From contig JBLHKE010000161.1 in the NCBI GenBank assembly GCA_047619485.1, forward strand, positions 1 to 12,132: a stretch of 12,132 nt of DNA. Direction: 5' to 3'. Positions 6,826-12,132 of the stretch are shown here, piece by piece; position 1 is the first letter of the stretch; each line of letters starts with the position of its first letter. The notes beneath the pieces were generated by a model that saw only the letters and a program-made list of their open reading frames with translations, had not been told where the DNA came from and ran no database searches. The DNA comes from JBLHKE01 sp047619485 (GTDB lineage: Bacteria > Verrucomicrobiota > Verrucomicrobiia > Verrucomicrobiales > DEV007). Made by a program: the position numbers and the translations under genes.

Positions 6826-8625
6826 TTGAACGAACGACTCACTCCTCTGCTGACTGCTGGCAGAAGCACTCTGGCCGTCCTTGCTGGGATCATGGCGCTG
6901 CTGTCGTTGACGTCTTGCGAGGAACGTCCAGCTCTCAAAATTCTCTCTGATCAAGGGGTGTCAGCCACGCCAGCGTCTCTCGTCGAGGCGACCTTGAACA
7001 ACCAGGCACACCTCATCCAGCTTTTGACCCAGGTTGGTGTGCGTCCGGACGACTCGCGCGACGCAGACGGGCGAACCGCCCTGATGATTGCCGCACGCAA
7101 CGGCTACGCGGAGGCGCTTGGATTGCTGGTAGAAAAGACGCAGAATTTTGACATCGCTGACTCAAGAGGCATGACCGCGCTCGCGTATTCGGTCTGCAAT
7201 GACCAGTGGCCGATTGCCGGCCAGCTGCTCCGAGCGGGAGCCTCTGCGAATGCCATCTGCCACACGAAACAGCCACTACTTGTCTCAGCGGTTATGCGCT
7301 CCGAGGAAACCGCCTTGGATCTTTTGCTAGAGCATGGCGCGAAAGCGGGAATGGACGACGCCCTGCTGATCGCAGTCACCGAGGGCAAGATCGAACTAGC
7401 GGAGAAATTGCTCCAGGCCGGGGCGAGTCCAGACGCCGGTGCCGACGCCAAGTTGCCTGTGCTCAATGTCGCGATGCAGAATGGCAACGATCGCTGCGTC
7501 GATCTACTGATCGAAGCTGGCGCCAACCCGAACGCGGTCGACGACGAGTCAATGAGCGCCTTCGGCTACGCGATCGCCGAAAACGACGCCGAGCTGGTCT
7601 CGGAGTTGATGAAACACTCCGCAGATTTGAACCGTCCCTGCAAGGACGGGCTCACAGCCGTAGCCGCTGCCATCGAGAGCCAGTCGGCAGCTGTTTTGAA
7701 AACCCTGATCACTGAGGGCAAAGCAGAGATCATCCCCGCCATCGTCACCAGTGCCGTCGACGCGGGATCTCCGGAAATCCTCGAGGTATTGCTCGACCAC
7801 GGTACCGACATCGACACGCCCGACAGCAACGGCGACACCCTCCTCGCACGTGCCGTCCGTACTGGAGACCAGCGCAAGGTCGAGCTCCTCATCGGGCGCG
7901 GCGCCAATCCGAAGGTGGACAGCCATGAAGGCCAACCACTGCTCGCTCTGGCGACTGCATTGAAAAAGCCTGACGTGATCGTCGCCCTGATCAAGGGAGG
8001 TGCCGATCCGAATCTCAAATTGAAGGATCCCATCAGCGACGCCTATCGCGAGCTCGTCGACAGCCGCACCTTCTCCTTCTACTCCAAGCGCGACAGCCGC
8101 TTCACCCCACTGATGGTGGCCGCCTCGCACGGTCATGCCGATACCGTGCGCGCGCTGAAACAGAACGGTGCCAGCACCGGTAACTACACGCGCAATTGGA
8201 AGCGCTACCCGATCTCGTTCGCTTCCGAGGCGCGCAACATCGAGGCGCAGCAGCTGCTCGTCGGCTACGACCCGCTCCATCGCAAAGACGCCTTCAAGAT
8301 CGTGATCGACCTCTCCACCCAGCGCGCGGTCATGTATAAGAACGGGTTGGTGCACATGTCGAGCCAGGTCTCGACTGGCAAGTCCGGCTACCGGACGCCC
8401 ACCGGCGAATACGTCGTCACCCACAAACACCGCGCACACACTTCGACACTTTACGGTTCGTCGATGCCCTATTTCATGCGCTTCAGCTGCAAGGCTTTCG
8501 GCACCCACACCGGTTACGTCCCGAACTACCCCGCCTCGCACGGCTGCATCCGCATGCCAAACTCGAGTGCCCGCGCCTTCTTCAACGAGGCTCCGCGTGG
8601 CACCCCGGTGAGCATCGTCAACTAG
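6826..8625 (+). CDS. Ankyrin-repeat lipoprotein with C-terminal L,D-transpeptidase (YkuD) domain
   Basis: The 599-residue frame starts at TTG 6826, the only usual start codon between the upstream in-frame stop (6793) and the signal peptide. The internal ATG at 6892 would remove the n-region and most of the signal helix. A hydrophobic segment (16-29) leads to Cys31 in LTSC, a good lipobox, so the protein is probably membrane-anchored in the periplasm. Residues about 50-480 are roughly a dozen ankyrin-type repeats, for example DGRTALMIAARNG (81-93), LLIEAGANPNAVDD (227-240) and LIGRGANPKVD (355-365). Residues about 488-598 are a YkuD domain: FKIVIDLSTQRAVMYKNG, TGKSGYRTPTGEY, His561, and the catalytic block SHGCIRM with Cys574 and Arg576. 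By family knowledge YkuD enzymes form 3-3 peptidoglycan cross-links or attach proteins to peptidoglycan. The ankyrin array probably binds a partner protein. The fusion is unusual; which reaction it performs is unknown. Confidence 0.92.
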   Translation: MNERLTPLLTAGRSTLAVLAGIMALLSLTSCEERPALKILSDQGVSATPASLVEATLNNQAHLIQLLTQVGVRPDDSRDADGRTALMIAARNGYAEALGLLVEKTQNFDIADSRGMTALAYSVCNDQWPIAGQLLRAGASANAICHTKQPLLVSAVMRSEETALDLLLEHGAKAGMDDALLIAVTEGKIELAEKLLQAGASPDAGADAKLPVLNVAMQNGNDRCVDLLIEAGANPNAVDDESMSAFGYAIAENDAELVSELMKHSADLNRPCKDGLTAVAAAIESQSAAVLKTLITEGKAEIIPAIVTSAVDAGSPEILEVLLDHGTDIDTPDSNGDTLLARAVRTGDQRKVELLIGRGANPKVDSHEGQPLLALATALKKPDVIVALIKGGADPNLKLKDPISDAYRELVDSRTFSFYSKRDSRFTPLMVAASHGHADTVRALKQNGASTGNYTRNWKRYPISFASEARNIEAQQLLVGYDPLHRKDAFKIVIDLSTQRAVMYKNGLVHMSSQVSTGKSGYRTPTGEYVVTHKHRAHTSTLYGSSMPYFMRFSCKAFGTHTGYVPNYPASHGCIRMPNSSARAFFNEAPRGTPVSIVN

Positions 8626-8652
8626 TCGGCGCAGCCTAGACAACGCCACGTA

Positions 8653-8801
8653 GCGTAGGCTTTAGCCTGCGACCGCCGAAGCGCCCCCGTTCCCTCATGG
8701 CCAGTGCCCGAACGGAACTCGAAGACGCTCTCGCGTGTCGGAGCAAACACTGGCCATGTGCGAACGAGACTGCCATCCCCAACGCAGGCTGAAGCCTACG
8801 C
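8653..8801. repeat. Nested inverted repeat (REP/MITE-like) overlapping the 3' end of the DUF1501 gene
   Basis: The outer arms are 19 nt: GCGTAGGCTTTAGCCTGCG at 8653-8671 and its reverse complement with one mismatch at 8783-8801. Each arm is itself a small palindrome (AGGCT-TT-AGCCT core). Inside them is a perfect 11-bp inverted pair, CATGGCCAGTG (8696-8706) and CACTGGCCATG (8748-8758). Its similarity extends outward a further 8 bases on imperfect pairing (about 8688 and 8766). The whole element is thus an approximate 149-bp hairpin centred near 8727. It fills most of the gap between the two convergent genes and may act as a bidirectional transcription barrier. The right arm contains the DUF1501 stop codon. 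There is no coding capacity for a transposase. Confidence 0.75.
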
Positions 8802-10217
8802 CAAGATCTCCCTGGCGACCTCACCGTGCACATCGGTCAGTCGGAACGGCCGCCCAGCATGGTTGAAGGTCAGTTTTTCGTGATCCAACCCTAACAGATG
8901 CAGAATCGTCGCGTGCCAGTCGTGGATGTGCATCTTTCCCTCGACCGCCTCGTAGCCATACTCGTCGGTCGCACCATAGCTGAAGCCACCTTTAACCCCA
9001 CCGCCAGCCATCCAGGTGGTGTAGCCCTTGTTGTTGTGGTCACGCCCGTCGCCGCCCTGGCCGTGTGGCGTGCGACCGAACTCCCCCGCCCAGACGACGA
9101 GCGTGTCATCGAGCATGTTGCGGCGCTTCAGGTCTGCGAGTAGGCCGGCGATCGGTTTGTCGATCTCACCACAGCGAGCCGGCAGATCGTTGGATAGGTT
9201 GCGATGGTGATCCCAGTTGCCGTGCGACAACTCGATGAAACGCACGCCCTCCTCGGCGAATTTTCGCGCGAGCAAACACTGCCGGCCAAAACGATCGGTC
9301 TCGCTGCCATCGATCCCGTAGAGTTCGAGCGTCTCCTGCTTCTCAGCGTTGAGATCCATGAGCTCTGGCAGGGCATCCTGCATGCGGAATGCAAGTTCGA
9401 ACGATTCGATCACGCCCTCGACGCCCTGATGCTCACCTTCGCGTTGCAACTTCGCACGGTTGAGTTGTTGGACAAAATCGAGCTGGAGGCGCTGCTGCTC
9501 TTTGCTCAGGTTAGGGTTGGCGATGTTCGGGATGTGATCGCGTGGATCACGGCTGCCACGACGGCCACCGCGGCGCGGTTGGACTCCACCGAAGCGCGCT
9601 GCTTGGTAAGCGGCAGGCAAGAAAGCGCTGCCGTAGTGCTGCGCGCTGCCGTTCGGAGGATTGAGGGCGACGAAACCGGGGAGGTCGGCATTCTCCGTGC
9701 CCAGACCATAGAGCGACCACGCCCCGAGCGAAGGGCGGACGAACTGGAAGCTACCGGTATGCATCTGCGTCTGCGCCTGCGGGTGATTCGGCAAGTCGGT
9801 GTGCATGCCTTTTAGCAGGCAGAGGTCATCGGCGTGCGCAGCGAGTTCTGGCATCAACTCGGAAATCCATTGGCCACTCTTGCCATGCTGCTTGAACTCC
9901 CACGGCGACCCCATCAGCTTGCCGCTGCGGATACGGCCAAACTTGCCAGCCTTGCCATCATCGGATTGCAACTTCGGCTTGTAGTCAAACAGGTCGACGT
10001 GTGACGGCGCGCCACGCATCGCCAAGAAGATGACCCGCTTGGCTCGGGCTGGGAAATGCGGCGCTTTCGGTGCGAGAGGATTACTGGTCGTCAGAATCTT
10101 CTTCTCCGCGCGCGCCTGTTCGTGCGCCATGGCCGCGAAGGCTAGATAGCCGAAACCACTGGAGATCGATTTGAGCGCGGAGCGACGCGAGAACAATGGG
10201 TGTTGGTTCAAGTTCAT
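8796..10217 (-). CDS. DUF1501 family protein (Tat-type signal, alkaline-phosphatase/sulfatase-like fold)
   Basis: The 473-residue product has the near-consensus twin-arginine motif SRRSALK (10-16) followed by a hydrophobic stretch (about 18-31), so Tat export is likely. DUF1501 hallmarks are present: RVIFLAMRGAPSHVDLFDYKP (61-81), GMHTDLPNHPQ (137-147), RFIELSHGNWDHH (326-338), VVWAGEFGRTP (374-384), GRDHN (391-395) and HDWHATILHLLGLDH (432-446). The family is related in fold to alkaline phosphatases and sulfatases, but its substrate is not established. An Arg/Gly-rich loop, GVQPRRGGRRGSRDPRD (211-227), stands where this family usually has a short variable segment. The gene follows the DUF1549/DUF1553 gene by 7 nt, a standard operon pair in Planctomycetes and Verrucomicrobia. 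The C-terminus (TDVHGEVAREILA) looks complete, yet its last codon and stop lie inside the right arm of the 8653-8801 repeat. There is no Shine-Dalgarno sequence, so translation is perhaps coupled to the upstream gene. Confidence 0.93.
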   Translation of the reverse strand: MNLNQHPLFSRRSALKSISSGFGYLAFAAMAHEQARAEKKILTTSNPLAPKAPHFPARAKRVIFLAMRGAPSHVDLFDYKPKLQSDDGKAGKFGRIRSGKLMGSPWEFKQHGKSGQWISELMPELAAHADDLCLLKGMHTDLPNHPQAQTQMHTGSFQFVRPSLGAWSLYGLGTENADLPGFVALNPPNGSAQHYGSAFLPAAYQAARFGGVQPRRGGRRGSRDPRDHIPNIANPNLSKEQQRLQLDFVQQLNRAKLQREGEHQGVEGVIESFELAFRMQDALPELMDLNAEKQETLELYGIDGSETDRFGRQCLLARKFAEEGVRFIELSHGNWDHHRNLSNDLPARCGEIDKPIAGLLADLKRRNMLDDTLVVWAGEFGRTPHGQGGDGRDHNNKGYTTWMAGGGVKGGFSYGATDEYGYEAVEGKMHIHDWHATILHLLGLDHEKLTFNHAGRPFRLTDVHGEVAREILA

Positions 10218-10224
10218 GACTAGT

Positions 10225-12132
10225 TCAGTTCAGGTAACGGAATTCGGCCGAGGCCAGCAGCGATTGACAGAAGGCGGTGAAAGCGAGCTCCCGATCCTCA
10301 CTCGCACGACCGGTGGCGATCTCGAACCGCTGGAAGAATCCCTGAGCAGCAGCGAGCTCCGCCTTGGTGGCAGCGCGAGCGTAGCAGAGGAGGAAGGCTC
10401 GTTCGATTTGGGCGTTGCCGTTTTCCTCCTCAGCTTTGACGCGCTGGAACAGAGCTTCGGCTTGGGCGAGGACGAAGGCGTTGTTCATCAGGTAGAGCGC
10501 CTGCCCCGGCACATTGGTCTCCTCGCGCTCACCAGTGACAATGGTCGGATCGGCAGCATCGAAAAGTGCCAGCGACTCAGGTAGGGCATCGCGGACGATC
10601 GGTAAGTAGACCGAGCGGTAATCGTCCTCCGGCTCGTTGAACTGATCGGCAGCAACCCGGCCGGACTCGGGGACTACGGAACCGAGCGGACGCCGCGTGT
10701 CGAGCTTGCCGCTGACGTAAAGCATGGCATCGCGCAATTCCTCGGCATCGAGCCGCCGTGGGGTCATCCGCCAGAGGAGCTGGTTGTCAGGATCTTTGGT
10801 GAACGCCGCCTGATCGAATCCACTTCCCATTTTGTAGGAAGCGGAATTGACGAGCCCGCGGATCATCGACTTGGTCGACCAGCCGCGCTCCACGAATTGC
10901 AACGCCAGGTGATCGAGCAATTCTGGATGGGTTGGTGCTTGGCCGGTCGCACCGAAATTGCTGGTCGAAGAAACAATGCCACGCCCGAACAGTTGCGCCC
11001 AGATACGGTTCGCCATCACCCTGGCCGTCAGTGGATTGTCCTCGGAGACGAATGACTGAGCCAGCTCTAGCCTGCCGCTGGATGCGGTTGGCATCTCAGG
11101 ACTGCCAAGCACCTGCAAGGAACCGCGAGCGACTTTCTGCGCTGGGCGATCGAGTTCGCCACGCACCAGCACCGTCGGCTCGACGATGAAATCGCGATCC
11201 TGCACGCCCATCGCGAGGGTCTTCGCCACGCCATTTTCGTCGTAGCGGTTGAGGCGGGCGTTCAATTGCGATTGCGTGGAACGTAGGCGGAGAAGCGTCT
11301 GTGCATTCGTCTGCCCGCCTGACAGGCGATTGCTCCGCGCCTGTTGCTGCGCCTCCACCAGCTGCTGTTCAACGCTGGCGATCCGTTCTTTCAGCTGATC
11401 GATCTCCGCTAGGCTCATCGAGTCCAGCGCCTTCTTGTCAGCGATCGGCAATTCGAGCAGCTTTGTTCCGCGACGGTTGGTGATGACGTTGACTGTGCCA
11501 AAGAAGGTTTTGGTGCTCTGGAAAATTCCCGAAATGGCGTAGTAGTCAGCCGTCGGAATCGGGTCGCTCTTGTGATCATGACAGCGCGCACATGAGACAG
11601 TGAGCCCGAGGATCGCCTGCGTCGTCGTGTCGATCTGCTCGTCGGCGAGGTCGAGCGCAAACTGGCGCGGGTCGCGCTCGTTGAGCCCCTTGGTACCAAT
11701 CGCGAGGAAGCCCGTGGCGATGAGGTTCTGCTGCCACTCAGCATCGCTTTTAATCTTCAATTGGTCACCAGCGATCTGCTCCATGACGAATTGATCATAC
11801 GGCTTGTCCTCGTTGAAGGAATCGATGACGTAGTCGCGGTAGCGCCACGCGTGGGGGAACCCCATGTTGACATCCTTACCGGTCGATTCCGCGTAGCGGG
11901 CGACATCGAGCCAGTGGCGTCCCCAACGCTCGCCGAACTGTTTTCTGCCTAGCAGTTCATCGACCTTGGCCCGGTAGGCTGCCTCGGGATCTATGCGCCA
12001 AGCTTTACTGTAGGCCGCGATCTCCTCGGGGGTCGGGGGTAATCCGATCAGATCGAAATAGAGGCGTCGCAACAGCTGGTCGGCACGCGCCTCAGCCGCA
12101 GGCTTGAGCCCCGCCGCCTCGAGTTTTGCCAA
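10225..12132 (-). CDS. DUF1549/DUF1553 (PSCyt2/PSD1) protein, N-terminus cut by window edge
   Basis: The visible 635 residues are the C-terminal part of a longer protein; the frame is still open at the right edge. The DUF1549 domain fills about 1-210 of the visible part: LLRRLYFDLIGLPPTPEE (20-37), FGERWGRHWLDVARYAES (66-83), and a CxxCH motif in VSCARCHDHKSDPI (179-192) that could bind c-type haem. A Gln-rich predicted coiled coil follows (about 240-296). The DUF1553 domain occupies about 366-615, with NPLTARVMANRIWAQLFGRGIV (366-387), APTHPELLDHLA (399-410), WRMTPRRLDAEELRDAML (454-471) and YLMNNAFV (547-554). Full-length relatives usually carry a signal peptide and often a PSCyt1 cytochrome-like domain first; those would lie beyond the window. 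The biochemical role is unknown. Association with polysaccharide use has been suggested because these genes are expanded in marine PVC bacteria. It is cotranscribed with the DUF1501 gene downstream. Confidence 0.93.
   Translation of the reverse strand: MAKLEAAGLKPAAEARADQLLRRLYFDLIGLPPTPEEIAAYSKAWRIDPEAAYRAKVDELLGRKQFGERWGRHWLDVARYAESTGKDVNMGFPHAWRYRDYVIDSFNEDKPYDQFVMEQIAGDQLKIKSDAEWQQNLIATGFLAIGTKGLNERDPRQFALDLADEQIDTTTQAILGLTVSCARCHDHKSDPIPTADYYAISGIFQSTKTFFGTVNVITNRRGTKLLELPIADKKALDSMSLAEIDQLKERIASVEQQLVEAQQQARSNRLSGGQTNAQTLLRLRSTQSQLNARLNRYDENGVAKTLAMGVQDRDFIVEPTVLVRGELDRPAQKVARGSLQVLGSPEMPTASSGRLELAQSFVSEDNPLTARVMANRIWAQLFGRGIVSSTSNFGATGQAPTHPELLDHLALQFVERGWSTKSMIRGLVNSASYKMGSGFDQAAFTKDPDNQLLWRMTPRRLDAEELRDAMLYVSGKLDTRRPLGSVVPESGRVAADQFNEPEDDYRSVYLPIVRDALPESLALFDAADPTIVTGEREETNVPGQALYLMNNAFVLAQAEALFQRVKAEEENGNAQIERAFLLCYARAATKAELAAAQGFFQRFEIATGRASEDRELAFTAFCQSLLASAEFRYLN

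Noticed and set aside
7549..8649. Open minus-strand frame of 366 codons opposite the ankyrin gene
   Set aside because: It is antisense to a gene with clear ankyrin and YkuD motifs. Its translation is Val/Gly/Asp-rich without recognisable domains, as expected for a shadow frame in GC-rich DNA.
9204..9815. Open plus-strand frame of 203 codons
   Set aside because: It is antisense to the conserved DUF1501 core and has no credible protein features.
1..12132. CRISPR array, tRNA or rRNA gene, prophage or complete insertion sequence
   Set aside because: I saw no regularly spaced direct repeats, no cloverleaf-like or rRNA-like sequence, and no transposase, integrase or phage structural gene in any frame.

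Overview
The gene families point to a member of the Verrucomicrobiota, or less likely another PVC-superphylum bacterium. The indicators are a DUF1549/DUF1553 (PSD1) gene paired with a DUF1501 gene, a large FG-GAP/UnbV-ASPIC lipoprotein, a LamG-type PEP-CTERM protein, and a general lack of Shine-Dalgarno sequences. This assignment is inferred from family content; no rRNA or other phylogenetic marker lies in the window. Base composition is GC-rich in the genes and clearly AT-rich in two promoter-like gaps (about 3171-3330 and 6498-6825).

Layout from left to right. 1-2284 (minus) is a long FG-GAP/UnbV-ASPIC lipoprotein whose C-terminus lies beyond the left edge. A strong hairpin terminator at 2309-2345 separates it from a PEP-CTERM LamG protein (2385-3170, minus). 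A gap of about 410 bp follows, holding a weak promoter candidate and several dyads. Next is a GspE/PilB-type secretion ATPase (3580-5397, minus), then a second clear terminator (5486-5520) belonging to a lipoprotein with a duplicated 42-residue domain (5622-6497, minus). An AT-rich divergent promoter region of about 330 bp leads to the only plus-strand gene, an ankyrin-repeat lipoprotein ending in an L,D-transpeptidase (YkuD) domain (6826-8625). A nested inverted repeat of about 149 bp (8653-8801) sits between this gene and the convergent DUF1501 gene (8796-10217, minus), and supplies that gene's stop codon. Seven bases upstream of DUF1501 is the end of a DUF1549/DUF1553 gene (10225 to beyond 12132, minus), an operon pairing typical of Planctomycetes and Verrucomicrobia.

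Nearly every product is predicted to act outside the cytoplasm: three lipoproteins, a PEP-CTERM surface protein, a Tat-type DUF1501 protein and a probably secreted DUF1549/DUF1553 protein. The exception is the cytoplasmic secretion ATPase. The window reads as ordinary chromosome coding for envelope and secreted functions. It is not a defence island, a phage or a biosynthetic cluster, and I see no RNA genes, CRISPR array or intact insertion sequence. The items most worth a second look are the ankyrin/L,D-transpeptidase fusion, the duplicated 'VYSP...CPYT.K.F.VP' domain, and the nested inverted repeat that overlaps the DUF1501 stop codon.
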